Source: Vicugna pacos
Lineage: Eukaryota; Chordata; Mammalia; Artiodactyla; Camelidae
Reading direction: 5' to 3'
Length of the DNA: 64,000 bases
Assembly (NCBI RefSeq): GCF_048564905.1
Contig: NC_133012.1
Span: forward strand, 14,851,646 to 14,915,645
This document shows positions 36,071 to 48,598 of the stretch, one piece after another. The first letter of the stretch is position 1, and every line of letters starts with the position of its first letter. The notes beneath the pieces are model-generated. The model was not told where the DNA came from. It worked only from the letters and a program-made list of their open reading frames with translations, and did not search any database. Position numbers and translations under genes: made by a program.

Positions 36071-38839
36071 TAAAGTGGTTTTGAAGTTTTTAAATGCTTC
36101 TAATGTGTGGTGTTCCTTCAATTTGCTAATGTGGGAAATTCGGTAAACAAACTCTCCTCCTAATTGAAGCAGTATTCTCTTTTTGAATAAACTCAAATGG
36201 GTATTTTTTGCATCCAAATGAATGAATGAGATTGATTATCTCATCCTCATCTGATTTTGATAACACAGTTGTATATCTTAGAAAACAAAATGATAGTGTT
36301 CTCTTTTTATTTTCTCTAGCAAAGTTTGTAAAAAATATGAGTTATGTTTATAGAAATTATCCATTTATTGGTAGTTTGGTGAACTAAACTTTAAAATATC
36401 TAAAAATTATTTGTTGGATATTTTAAGATGTATTCATTTCTTTAATTTGTTATCAATCTTTTCAAGCTACTTATGAGTCACTTTTGAAAGCTATGTTTTT
36501 CTTGGAATTGATTATTTTTTCTAAGCAAAATATTTTGACATAATAGTGTTCAAAATTTTCTATTTTCTTTATAATCTCTCCTCTGTCATTTTCCCTTTAT
36601 TATTATTATTTTTTTTCTTGATAATCTTTTATGAAAATAAATTTTATTTACTGTTCTCCATTGAACTGAACAGGGCCAATATGAAATAAGTCTTTGTTCA
36701 TTAATTAATAAATCTTGAAATTGTAAACAGTTGTAATTATAAAATTTGATTCAAAATTATTAAATAGTAAAATTTTATAGACCATCCGGCATATAATAAA
36801 TTTGATCATGTAGAATCTTCCAAAGATAGTAAAGATGATTCAAAAAAAAAGATGAAGAAAGAAACTTTTTAAGTGAGATAATTATTAAAGATTAGAGAGA
36901 AGAAGACTTTTTAAATGATCATTTCCAGAGTTCATTCTGTTTTAGAATGACTCCCAGAGTAACTTGAATAAATTAAGGACAGCAGTTATAATTAACTATG
37001 GCTCTCCCACATGTTTTATCTTAATTGAGCAGTCTGGATATAGACAATTAAATAATGTAAAGAGATTTATTAATTTGAGTGCTGTTAACAAAGTAGAAGT
37101 ATTTTATTATTTTTTATCACACATTTGCTCTCAAGGTAAACACAAACTGTTTAGAGATCAAATTTTGCCATTTACCCCAACCTTGTGTGTCACATTTCTA
37201 TTTGTAAGAAGGGAAAAATAAGGGATAAAACTGACTTCTTTGGTTTTTGAGACTATCATTTAGCTCTAATGTATATGTCTTATAGAATCCCCTGTATGTA
37301 ATACATGCAGAGTATGTGTCACTTATTATTACTAATATTGTTGGCAGAGATGTGATTTGTTGCAGTCAGTATGGCTCCTTCTGAATTACAGCAAAGCTGT
37401 GCTGACCTTTTCAAAAATTCCTAGTGATGAACAATGAGAAGAGAAAGTCTCAGGTTTCAGGGTCACATTCCAACATGATTGGTATGATGACAAGGAAAGA
37501 CTTGGCCTGACTGTAACCAGGTTGCACACGGTAGGTAGGCAGTAGCCACCCTTCTCCTCTTCACATATGCATCTGCCACTACTGTCTGATTCATGTAACA
37601 ACTTAAACTAAACCCTGATCACTATTCAAACTCTCATCACACAACCATTCCTACTATGGGGAAGAAAACTGTAATACATTCCTAAAAGAAAACCCCCTGC
37701 ATTATGTACCTGGAGTAGTGTATGGCATTTATTGAATGAATAAACGAACTAAGACAGTAGAAATCAGACAAAACAGAAAATGTCTGTTAAGTGGTTTTAA
37801 CAAATGCAGAAAGTTTGCAGAGGAAGGTCCACATTGTCAAACACTGTAGTAAAACTGGACAATATTATTCTGATTCTGACATTAATAGGAATTCCTATTT
37901 CTTTATTTATAATCTTCATGTATTTTTTTCTCCTTGCCTTATTTCACTGAATAGAATCTCTAATAAATGCCAGACAGAAACAGAGTAGGCATTTCTTCCC
38001 AATCTTGGGGAGATGTCAAGTGCTTTAGTGTTAGGTGTGATATTAGTTGAAGATTTTATTTTTATTGTTTTAATGGGAACTCTTTGTTAGGTTGAAGGAG
38101 TTTCCCTCCCCTTAATTCCTAGTTTGGAGATTTTTTAAAATTCATGATTAGTTGTTGAATATTTTAAAATGCTTTTTCTTTATCTATTGAGATGATCATA
38201 CAGTTTTAAAATTTTTGTTAAAATGGCAAATTTCACGGATTAATTTTTGATTAAACTAACTTGTATTTGTGGGGTAAAACACACATCACACATGGCCATG
38301 TGTGACATTTTTTAATATATTGTTGTATTTGATTTGCTAATGTTTTATTAATGGTATTAATGATTCTTGTTTCTGTTTTTAAGAAGGATATTAGGATGTA
38401 GTTTATTTTTCTTATAATGTTATTTTCTGGTTTTGGTTTCAGAATACTACTTGTCTAATGAGTTCCTAAGTATTTCCTCTTTCTCTATTTTTGGAAAGAG
38501 TTTGCACAGAATCAGCATTATCCCTTCCTTACATGTTTGGTGTCATTAGAAGAGAAGCTTTAGGCTTGAAGCTTCCTTTGTAGGACAGTTTTAAATTACA
38601 TATTCAAGTTCCTTAATACACTTAAGTTTTTTTTATTTCTTTGTTCATCAGTTTTATGACTCATGTATTTCAAAGAATTTGTCCATTTTATCTAATTTGC
38701 AGAGTGATAGAGGCCCATTAACATCTTAAACTTGGAATATTACTGACTTCAAATTCTGTCTTATGATGGTGACACTCAGTGTAATCCCCGAATGACAGAA
38801 TGATGTCTCTCTAGCATGTGACTTTCTGTAGCACTGTCA

Positions 38840-39005
38840 TCCTTCCTGGTGGCTGCCTGCATCTCCCTTCCTTATTCATCTTCTTCCTCTGCATCTTTTA
38901 AGATTATGCTCAAAATTTACCTTATTTTTAAAGATTCACTGACTCAGCTCACACTCAGTATTCCCAGTAATGGTGCCCCTACTCTTTAATGAATTACTTC
39001 TTCAT
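38840..39005 (+). mobile_element. L2 fragment
   Basis: 'gattatgctcaaaatttacc' followed by 'gattcactgactcagctcac' resembles the L2 block that reads 'gctcaaatgtcacctt...ttccctgacc'. Diverged. Confidence 0.45.
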
Positions 39006-39014
39006 TTTATTTTT

Positions 39015-39325
39015 TATTAAAAATAGTCAATGAATATTACATGCCAAGCACTGTGCTCAATGTTGAGTATGCAGTGAGATATCAAGCAAATTAGGTCCCT
39101 CTCTTCTTAAAACTTTAGCATCCACTAAATAAGTTAGATAAAAAGCAAGTAAACAGCAGATTTGCTGCAGAGAAAAAAACTGTACTGAGATTTTGAGATA
39201 AAAGTGCTACTGGATCTGAAGATGTCCAGATAAGTAAGTATTTTAGTGGAGGGATACTATGTTCAAAGAATGCAGTATATGGGAAGTGTGAAGGAAAAAC
39301 AATGTGGGGAGGGTTTTAAAAGTAA
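39015..39325 (-). mobile_element. L2 fragment
   Basis: 'tgccaagcactgtgctcaat', 'gtatgcagtgagatatcaag', 'aattaggtccctctcttctt' and 'agataaaaagcaagtaaaca' follow the classic order of the L2 3' region in this orientation. Confidence 0.65.
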
Positions 39326-41395
39326 AGTTGGAAATTCAAGCAGTTCTTAATACTCTTTTGACTCAGTTCTTAAGACCATTTGTTGCCTGAATTTAGGTTT
39401 TATCTATTGAAGAACTGGGAAATGGTGTATGAATAAGTATATGAATTTTTTTCATTTTCTACATAAAACAGAGAGGAGGAATGTTACATTAATAATGACA
39501 ATGTAAACATAGAAGTACAACTATTTGGTGAACATCTATTTCAGCAGTCTAATTTATAAATACTTTCTCATTTTACTAAAGATATGCTGACACCACAACA
39601 GAAGAAAATCATTCCGAGAAAATGTTTATTTTATTGAATTACCTCATTTGGGTGATTTTATTTCTGTCCCATAGAGCTACTAGGCTTATGTATTCATTTG
39701 GATGTTTCTAAAGCCATTGTTTCAAATCTTTTAAAAATTATTTTGGAATGAAAAATTGAATGAGGAATTCATAAAGAAATTAAAAAATCTATGTATAAGG
39801 ATTCATACACTTGAGATAGACATGTTAAATAATTTAAGGCATGGAGATCATAAATAAGGTAATTTATAAAGATCTCTGTGGAATAATAAAACTGTATAGT
39901 CTTGAGTGATTTTGACATATTCTTTCTACATTTATCTTATTATATATGCACACTGCTCATTAAAGTAAAATCTTCACCAAATGACTAAATCAGTCTCTTA
40001 TTGTCAAGTATATGTGTTAGGGATATACATGTCTTTTTTATTATTATTATATTAATATTTTAGCTCAACTAAGGTGAATGATTTCTAGTCAGTGACTACA
40101 TTTTGCTCATTTCTGCATACATCAAAATTTCTGAGATAACAATGTTATCCTCAAAGATCTCCAACAATCTTTTCTTAATTTAAATGAACTAAAATCTGAG
40201 ATATTGCTACTTATCACCAATATCGACTTTTTTCATTTTGTTTTACCTTCCAGGTAAGCAGACAATTCTATTTCTGAGTTTTCATTCAGCTGGGACCATG
40301 TGACTGGTTCTACCTATTAGGTAGCAGGTGTTTGTTACATCTGCCACCTCTCAGCTTAAGCATCTAATTCCATAGCCTCTTTCCCTATTGTGTCATTTCA
40401 TGCCAGAGCAGCAGAGGTGAAATCTTCTTGATGGTAAAGCTAGAAGATGACACAACTTCTGTTGGCCCAAGTCCCTAAAGTTCTGTGTGGAACAGAGCTC
40501 TGTACAAACTTTCAGGTGGTAGATAGTAGAAATGCTAACTATGACCACTTCAAGAGTTCCAGATCAGCAATCTAGCAAGTTAGGGAATTTTTCTATAATA
40601 ATTCCTTGAATTTAGTAAACTAACCAAGCATCAGATTCTCTTCTTGCTAGTGTCTCCTGGGAGAATTCATTATTCTTATTTTTTATGAGAAGATAATATA
40701 TGTCCTTAATTAAGTGTATAAAATAACAACTTTCATAATAACTTTATGATTTACACCTTCATTGCTCTTTTTTTTTTGTTCTTAGATCTTTCATCTCAGA
40801 TTTTTTCAATGTTCTGTACTATGTTCTCTTTCTCAGCTATTTCATCCCATTTACCTTCCTGTACTCAGATCTTCTTTTTTTCTCCTCCTCTTGTTCCAAC
40901 TTCACTAAATCTAATTAACTGATGTTCTTTATTCTTCTGGCCACGAAATAAATACATTCCTAAAAATCAATCTTCAGTCTGTTAATCGGTCCTATAATTT
41001 CTCCCATGGGGACAAGTTTTTCCTCACTATTCTAACTTTCATCTCATTAAGGAAGACTCCCAGTATATATATCTGATACTGACCTATTTCCTCTAAGTCT
41101 TATATTTTCAGCTACCTGCTGGCATTTACTATATTTTTAAAATACACCTTTTTTTCTAACTTCAGCCATAATGGAATCATCATTCATCTTTGGCTGAGCC
41201 CCGTATTGCATTCCCCATATATCATCACTCTCTAAGGCCTATTTAAACACATCTTTCAATTATTTAAAAAAAAATCAAACTCTACTTCCAATTCGTACAT
41301 CTATTTCTTCTTTTGTGCATTATAAACACCATAATCCATGTGTTTATACATTGATACCTTGACTGACAAGCCAAAAATGAAGCACTTTCTTCATG
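39326..41395. other. Non-coding, little recognised
   Basis: About 40270-40540 resembles an ancient LTR-type repeat ('gctgggaccatgtgactggt', 'aagatgacacaacttctgtt') but too diverged to name. The rest is AT-rich and unassigned. Confidence 0.35.
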
Positions 41396-41399
41396 TTAG

Positions 41400-41650
41400 G
41401 CCTCCAAGTTAATCCGCCCAACACCCTAATGCCAGGGTAGTCTTCCTGAAATATCACATGAGCAGACCATTCTTCTTTCAACATTTCTTAATTGCCCCTA
41501 ATGATAACAGGGTACTGTTCATATTCTTTATACAGTAGCATTTTCAAGATTAGAAGTCACAACCTAGTCTATAATTTTTCATTCTTGCTGTCTTATCTCC
41601 TTTGAAACAAAATATCTGATCTAAACAGTACATGTGTCACTGTATTGTAT
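41400..41650 (+). mobile_element. L2 fragment
   Basis: 'gtagtcttcctgaaatatca', 'catgagcagaccattcttct', 'ttaattgcccctaatgataa' and 'gtactgttcatattctttat' match the L2 order (fold of 'tctgatcatgtcactc', 'cccattgcccttaggataaag'). Confidence 0.55.
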
Positions 41651-41916
41651 CCATGCACTGGTCTCGTTACATTCCTGTTTTTCATGTTTTTCCCCAAAAT
41701 TCAGATGTTATCCATTCTCAGAATGTATCTCAAGGACTCCCTGAAACAGGAGGACTCTTTGTTCTAGGATAGGTTGGACTTAGGGAAAAATAAAAAACCA
41801 AAAAACTCATTTACTTGCTGTGCCTTTTTTCTAGGTTTTTAGACTTCGGTATACCTTTATCTCCCTCATTATAAGCTCACTGAGAAGAGAAAGTGAGGCT
41901 TAAGCACACTGCTATC

Positions 41917-41924
41917 TCTTAGAG
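41917..41924. repeat. Left 8-bp target duplication of hAT element
   Basis: TCTTAGAG matches TCTCAGAG at 43473-43480 in 7 of 8 positions and fits the CTCTAGAG-like preference of hAT-Charlie elements. Confidence 0.7.
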
Positions 41925-42506
41925 CAGTGTTCAATAGAAATATAATGTGAGCCACATTTATAATTTAAAATTTTCTAGATGCCACATTAAAAAATAATAA
42001 GAAACTCTAACTCCATTATTACTAATAATTGATTATTTAAATTTTCTGATAGTTTTTACACTCATTTTACATTGAAAATTAAAATATTTTGCATAATAAA
42101 TCATTATGAAATGTTTAAAATCATTATTATTTTAAAATGGTTCAACTCACCATAAATTTTGGTACGTACTTGTCTAACCAGGTTATAAATAAACTTCTTT
42201 CTCTTGGAATTTCAAGTGTAGCTTATTCATATGCAATTGCAAAATGTTTAAAAATGTCTACATCATAGGAGAAATTTTTTAGGTTGCAAACTGATAACTT
42301 TTCTTCATAAATATGCAAGTGTTTTGAGACAAAAGATACCCAAAGTATTAATTATACAGTATCTCCCCTATTACAAATGACTCTTCCCAAGAAAAGTACT
42401 TGCAATTTTTCAAATTTGAATCAATTGATTTTCGATAACATAAAAAATGTTTTATATTCTAAGCATTCTTTGGCGGCTTAATTATAAGTCTTTTACTTTT
42501 TGTAAA

Positions 42507-42542
<36 letters not shown>

Positions 42543-43472
42543 GCCTTTTTTCATAATTTTCTAACAAAATTGCTTCAACTGAAATAATTATTTTACTATC
42601 TATCTAAAATATTCTTTTTTCTTTTGTTTGGTTTTTCAAAAATCCAAGACATCCATTCTACAGCTGGTCAAAGTTACCAAATCAGAACCTGTTAAATCAT
42701 TAAAAAATTATTTGTTGGACATTTAGTTCCTATTTCGGATGGTAATGTCATCAGTTCTTTTTTTGACAACAGAGAGAATACTTTTTATCATATCCACTAT
42801 CTATTTGCTAAAAATGTCTCTTAAAATTATTCACTTTAATGTTTTTTATTTTTTTTCAAAACAAACATTTTATTTTGCCCTTCTAGAGCAATTTGCAATT
42901 GCCATTCATTGTGAACTTTATGACAGCAAACTAGTTTCTGCATCTCCACTTGATTGTATACCAGCAGTATGCCTCCACTTTAAATTTTTAAATTTGTCCA
43001 TATTTATAAACTAGAAAAATACTTTAATTATAATTAAAATAACACATATTTCAATTTAATTACCATTACAATTTACCTAAGTATGACTAACTCATGGTAC
43101 AATATTCAAATGAACACACAGAATTTAATTGCTGTGTAGAAAAAAAAATGCATTGAAAATGAATCAATCCATTGATATAATAAGTTGAGTACATTAGTAA
43201 TGAGTTAATGTGTAAAAATAGAAATGGTGCACATGCCTGAGTACTACAATATAATAGCTGTCATGATGCAATGGTTAAAGTGAAAAAGTATTCCTGCAAA
43301 ACACTAAAGCTGTGTTTAATAAAAAAAATGCTGCTTTGATTTTTAATTAATTTGATTTTAAATTAATGTAAAAAAATTTTAAGGTTTAAAATTCAGTTCT
43401 TTGATTACATTAGCTATACTTCAAGTGCTCAACAGTCACTTGGAGCTCTGGTGGCTACCATACCGGACACAG
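41925..43472. mobile_element. hAT-Charlie-type DNA transposon, 1548 bp, both ends present
   Basis: The left end begins CAGTGTTCAATAGAAATATA and continues with a 'gagccacatttataatttaa' block. The right end closes with 'caagtgctcaacagtcactt', 'ggtggctaccataccggaca' and CAG. First-12 comparison of the left end with the reversed right end gives 8 matches. Direct 8-bp duplications flank it (7/8). The interior is AT-rich, with a CT/AT microsatellite at 42507-42541 and a 91-codon open frame at 42739-43014 that shows no transposase features. It was therefore either a non-autonomous element or an extensively decayed autonomous one. hAT activity in mammals is ancient, fitting the divergence. I cannot name the exact family. 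Confidence 0.72.
42507..42541. repeat. (CT)n(AT)n microsatellite
   Basis: Uninterrupted CT run passing into AT run inside the hAT element. Confidence 0.95.
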
Positions 43473-43480
43473 TCTCAGAG
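43473..43480. repeat. Right 8-bp target duplication of hAT element
   Basis: TCTCAGAG, partner of 41917-41924. Confidence 0.7.
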
Positions 43481-43744
43481 CTGCTAACAAAGTGATTTTC
43501 ATGAGTAGTATTTGATTAATTGCATTTAAGGGGACTAACTATAGAAAAAAAAATGGAGATGTCCAAAGGTTGATGATTTAAAGACATTGTTTCTGTAGCA
43601 GCATGTACATTTGCTACTGGATATTAAGTATTTGAGCAGAATAGTAGGTAAATTTAAAAGATTTTTTTGTTTTGTTTTGCTTTTATGTGCCTGCTTTAAG
43701 CTCTGTTTTCCAGCCAAAAATGATAATTGAAAGACATCCTAAAT

Positions 43745-43860
43745 ACATGAATCTGTAACAGATGCTGTGAGCCAAACACTGTGTTAAAAGTTATATATTT
43801 TATATTTTGTAATCATCTAATTTGGACAACTGATCTATGTATAGTTTTTCTCTTTCTTTG
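43745..43860 (-). repeat. MIR SINE fragment
   Basis: 'gtgagccaaacactgtgtta' followed by 'tttgtaatcatctaatttgg' is the reversed MIR end. Confidence 0.5.
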
Positions 43861-44450
43861 TAATGTTTCTCCATAGCATTTCTAGTCAAATGGTGGCATG
43901 GAAATACATACATCTGGTTTCTATTTACAACTGTCATGAACCACTTGTATTACTTTGGAGGAATCATTTGAAATTGATTCTCACTGTGTTGACTGTCACG
44001 ACTGTGACACAAAACCAAAAATTAGTTATATATGGCAAGATAGTGCCTTCCCTTCTGTAATCATAAACAAGTGGTCACTTCTGCACAAGGATAAAAAGCA
44101 CACAGGAAACAAAATTGACTGGGCTGTACTAACACATAGCTAAATTTTGACCTCTGCTCTATAAAGTAAACCTGAAAAAAAGTTCACATGGGATCTTTGA
44201 AGGCATGTTCCTTAAATAAGGTGAAATACACTGTTTTCTGTTATTCTCTACAGTATCACCTGAATTTGTATGCCAATAATTTAAAAAGAAGAGGAAGTTT
44301 TAAAAACAGCAATCATTAATCCAAAACCAGATAAGACCATCCAGGTGCCAAACTACATTTCTGCAATACTAATACACAAGGACACAGCGACAATTACGTG
44401 AATGTCGCTAGTTACACATTATCTATCAAATTCCCTATCAATGTTCCTCT
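43861..44450. other. Non-coding, nothing recognised
   Basis: Two short overlapping open frames (43863-44143, +) have no family features. Confidence 0.4.
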
Positions 44451-44659
44451 AAGGCTTTGTGGTCAGGGGTTTGAAACTGTGATTGCTCATAGACTGTGAT
44501 CCTGGTTCCAACTCTATCACCTAACATCACATTCCACCATTTTACTCAAGAGTTTGTGATTGCAAAAGCTTTGATTAGCAAATGAAGGCCTTACTCTCTT
44601 TTCAGAGGGAAAAAATGACATCACATTTCAACTTACAAAACAGTTTTGCAATTCTTACA

Positions 44660-44895
44660 GAAGAAATCATTGGTTTTAGTGGCAAGAGCACTGCTGGGAA
44701 TTAGAAAGCTTTGCTTCTGGTCCTGGCCTCATTGATGACATGCTGTTTGGCATTAACATCAAACTTCCCACTGCCTCAACTTGCTCATGTGTGTAATGAG
44801 TTCTTCTGTTACACCACTGGCATTTACTTTACAGGGGTGATATGAGAATTAATTGGGGGGAGTCTTTAATTGGCTTAGTGCTGCTCTAAGAACTA
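44660..44895 (+). repeat. MIR SINE
   Basis: Sense order: 'gtggcaagagcactgctggg', 'gcttctggtcctggcctcat', 'ccactgcctcaacttgctca', 'tgtgtaatgagttcttctgt', 'gatatgagaattaattgggg', then 'gcttagtgctgctctaagaa'. A shorter MIR-like piece may precede it at 44460-44530. Confidence 0.65.
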
Positions 44896-44899
44896 TATT

Positions 44900-46200
44900 T
44901 AAAAATAAAGAAACCAAAGTTACTTAGTAGTTAAAGTGCTTCCTAAATATCTTCAGATGTAATACTTTTGATTTAATGGTCTCCAAAAGGAGCAACGAAA
45001 ATTCAACCCCTCTCCTCTTGGAGTCCAGGAATGACCGTGTAGCTCCAGCATTAATATAGTGGTATGTTTTCCACAGGCAAACTACTATTCAGCTTACTTC
45101 TCCTACAGCGACACAGGATGAAAGGTACGCATCTGTTCTTCCACAGTGAAATGAAAATATCCCTATTAACCAAGCAAATGACTAGATGAGAATTGTTTTC
45201 AAGGGATAAAAAACAACACCTTGCTTTGCTGGAAGTCCTAGTGCAGATGGTGCAAAACTCTGTAGTGTATTATATGCACTTTATGCTGAAATTCTCTGTT
45301 TAAATATGACATGTTAGGAGTGCATGCTTTTTGAAAACAATAAAAACACAGATTAGAATGATAATTTTAGTGTAATATAACAGCCTTTGATTTGTTTGCT
45401 ATCAATGTTATAATCAAAAGTATTCAGCACTCACCATCAGTCATCTCTGTCTGGTATGGTCTCCCCAGTCATCTCTTATTTAAATGGAACACATCCTGCA
45501 GTAGTAGAATCATTAGGAAGCCATTATTTCCAGAGATATTGTATATTCAAAATTGTTTCTCTGTAGGCTTTTGATTTAAAAGAAAAGGCAGCTAATTATA
45601 AAATCCTTGGCTCGTAATTTTTTCCCTTGGGTATCATTAAGTAAGGTTCCATGTTTATTAATGGTGAATATTAGTTTCCAAAAATCTGATGGGAATCTCA
45701 TTTTGTTTATATGCCGTATGAACCTGGGTATAAAAATATGTAGGCAGCTGGAGCCAATTTTCTAATTATTTTTTCAAAAAATGTGCTCAGTTGAATGTTT
45801 TTTGAATTTCTGTGTGTCTGAAAAAAAGTATTCTAGTGTCATGATATGGCCAAGTGTTTAAGATTCATTCTAAGTGACATTTTGATATTTCTAAGCATTT
45901 CTGGAAAATAAATACAAAAACTTCTAGAGCCTAATGGCATTTGGAAAATTTGTTACAAGGGAAAAGAGACCAAGACCAAGTTATAAGTCTGACCTATCAA
46001 GGAGCTGTTTACTGTTAGAGATAAAAGAAAATTAAAAGCATAGTGTGATATTTATTCCAAATAACTGTTGTTTTTTTTAAAATAGGTTATCCCAGAAATT
46101 AAAACATGAATACTTATCAAAGGCATATGCTAATCAAAAACTTTATCCTTCTTGATAGTACAAGGACTATTAAATATTTTAATTAACTCTTTTTTTCTTA
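44900..46200. other. Non-coding, nothing recognised
   Basis: No recognised gene or repeat. Confidence 0.4.
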
Positions 46201-46204
46201 CTAT

Positions 46205-47420
46205 AGCACATGCCATCATTGTTCTGCTCATATCCCCAGCCCCTCGCATTCTGCCTGATGATTGAAGGGCAGGCCAGAAGTGTTCAGGAGTTGATATATT
46301 CTAGGAGGACCCTTCAAACATGGACTAATAGGAGCTGGAAAATTTCCTAGATCTCTCACCTCTCTGAAATTCTGATGCACATTTTGCTGCTTCCTAGATT
46401 TCCCCAAAAGGTCCGAACTGCCATTGCCCACAGTGATAACTTACTTTATGACATTTTCTTGTCTTCCCTCACTCATTTCCTGTGACATTGTTTTCCGACC
46501 TCACCTTCCAAACTACCTGTACTCATAAATTCATTTCCAAGACTGCTTTCGGGGGAACTCAAAGCAAAGAGCTGCTACCAGAAGTGGTCCTAGGAAACAG
46601 ACCCTTTAGGATAGAATCTTAGAATCAGTTCACTCACATGATAGATGACAAGATGGACCCTATGACTTGGGGTGACTGAGAATGACTGGGATGCCCGATG
46701 GCCCAATAACCCGAAGTGAACTGGGATGGAGATGAGCAAAAAGGATGGACTGAGTTATGCATCACACTGAGCATGAAAAGACATGGATAAATTGGTAAAT
46801 ACACAAGAATCATGAAACCAGCTCACTGCTGTTAACTGCCATTGAAACTTTAAGAAAATGACAGGCCCATGGTAGTCAATTATTAACTCAAGGCATGGTG
46901 TGGAAGCCAGAAGGTCTTCATGTCAGTATCTAACTGGTCTTTCATTTCCAGCAGCAGGGAACAGACTATGCTGAAAATTAAGTCCAGGAATAATTGTGAG
47001 ATTAAAAAAATTCAAAAGAAAGCCAAATTAGAAGGTCTGACAAGGTCGTATCATCTGACTCCTGTGATAGAGCCAGGGTACCAAATTGCCTTGCATCCTC
47101 TGGGCCAGCAGAAGTGGCCCCACCCCCCTTCCTAGAGGAGAGGTCGTTCTCGAGACCATGAAAATGCCTCACCTTCAGCAGATGGTCATGATGCTTGTCT
47201 TCTTCCAGATCTGCCCGTATCTCCCCTCGTGGCTTCTAATTGGAGGAGTAAGATCAAGACTTGGCCCAGCCTGACTGGGAAGTGCTTCTTTGGCTGTAGA
47301 AGGAAAGAGATCATTCACCAAAAGATCTGCGGGTCTTAGTTCACAGAGACCACGGAGGGCTGGGAGAACATGTGTGGCCATGGACCAAACAGGTTACAGT
47401 GCAGTGGAACACGGGCCATT
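46205..47420 (+). mobile_element. ERVL/MaLR-related LTR plus 5' internal part (fossil)
   Basis: An LTR-like block (about 46205-46575) contains 'gcctgatgattgaagggcag', 'gtcttccctcactcatttcc' and a GC-richer end near 'gctttcgggggaactcaaag'. Next comes leader/internal-type sequence starting near 'ctaccagaagtggtcctagg', resembling the start of class III (ERVL) or MaLR internal regions, and running to about 47420. It is a partial, broken provirus fossil. The other LTR is not found. Ancient, probably eutherian-wide. Exact family not named. Confidence 0.5.
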
Positions 47421-47424
47421 TTAG

Positions 47425-48590
47425 GGAAACATCAGTTTTACAGTTCGTGAAGGAATTTTGTCACATTAATTAAATACAGAGTTGATTAAGTTCCCAGCTG
47501 TCGTTCCTCAATTAGCTTACCTCAGTCTAAAATATTTCTTATTCTCTTTTATGCTCTCTAAGGCTGTCAAGGTCTGTTTTGCTCCATCTATTCTGTGTTA
47601 CTTTATCTTGCCCAAAGCTTAGAAACTGATTAATCTCTAAGGGAGGTTATATTTTATCTGGGTCTTAAATAATTCACTCTGTTTCATAGCTCATCTTCAT
47701 TCACTCATTGTCATCCACATCTAACTCAAGGCAGTCACCTTTACTCTGCTCCTAGAAATTATCTCAACATTTTACACTGTTAATCAATTTCCAACATTTG
47801 AGAGTTGAAGATAAACTTGTTTCAAAATTTCATTGATAATCTTTTATTTGGGTAATTTTGGGTGATTTTCTAAACTGTGTGTGTCATCATCCATTCTGAG
47901 GGGGAAAATACTTCTTTTAAAATTGAATTTCATACTTGCTACTTGAAATTAAATAATTAATCATCAGTATATTTCCTAAACATCAAAATGACTACATTAA
48001 AATTTCAAAAGATATATATATATGTATGTATGTATGTATGTATATCTGAATCCTACTTTTGTTTCAATTCCAGTATTACCCAGAATAAATCAGAAAGAAA
48101 AAAAACACTGTTTTGTTGCTCACATTAGATGTTCTGGCAACATCTTTCATCCAACATGTAAATGTGCCAGAAAAATCACCTGTGTACCATGATCCAAAAA
48201 TTGAATCTTAGGGAAAAAATTTTAATTATGCTGCCTTAAATGTAAGAATATAAGTTTGCCTTTATTATTACTAAAATGTTACTTTAAATAATAAAACAAA
48301 AAATCCTGTTGGAATATTAATTACCAATTACTTAGAAGCTTTCTGTAATTAACCTTTTGTAATGAACATTTTATTTTTTTGTATTTCAATCAGAAGTTTA
48401 TTACTTGAGAGTTTCTGTTTCTAATATAAAGCACTGACTCTTGTCAATTTTCTTGAAAATTTTGTTTTAGATTTTTTAAGGGTAGTACCCTAAATCTTAA
48501 CATAAAACTCTGCTATTTTGTTAAATTAATAAGTAGTGTTTTCTACTAATCATATAACTTTCAAAAAGGGTTATTTAAGTCTTTAACACT
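47425..48590. other. Non-coding, nothing recognised
   Basis: AT-rich, includes a (TGTA)n tract at 48012-48043. Confidence 0.4.
48012..48043. repeat. (TA)n(TGTA)n microsatellite
   Basis: TA run followed by about six ATGT units. Confidence 0.9.
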
Positions 48591-48598
48591 GTATCACT

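Larger units (their letters stand above)
35515..38760 (-). mobile_element. Antisense L1M ORF2 remnants, interrupted
   Basis: Left to right this runs 3' to 5' through ORF2. About 35515-35800 resembles the reversed thumb/Cys region ('tttttaggttgttagcacag', 'ttgtggtatcctatgtagga'). 36080-36600 is decayed continuation. 38150-38700 is the reversed RT region ('ctattgagatgatcatacag', 'aagaaggatattaggatgta', 'tctggttttggtttcagaat', 'ggaaagagtttgcacagaat'). The middle (36600-38040) is too diverged to assign and holds open frames of no recognisable family (36964-37221 +, 37386-37601 -). A young L1 tail is nested at 35933-36066. Confidence 0.6.

Noticed and set aside
42739-43014. 91-codon frame as hAT transposase
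   Set aside because: No hAT zinc finger, DDE or dimerisation signature visible. Probably chance in AT-rich interior.
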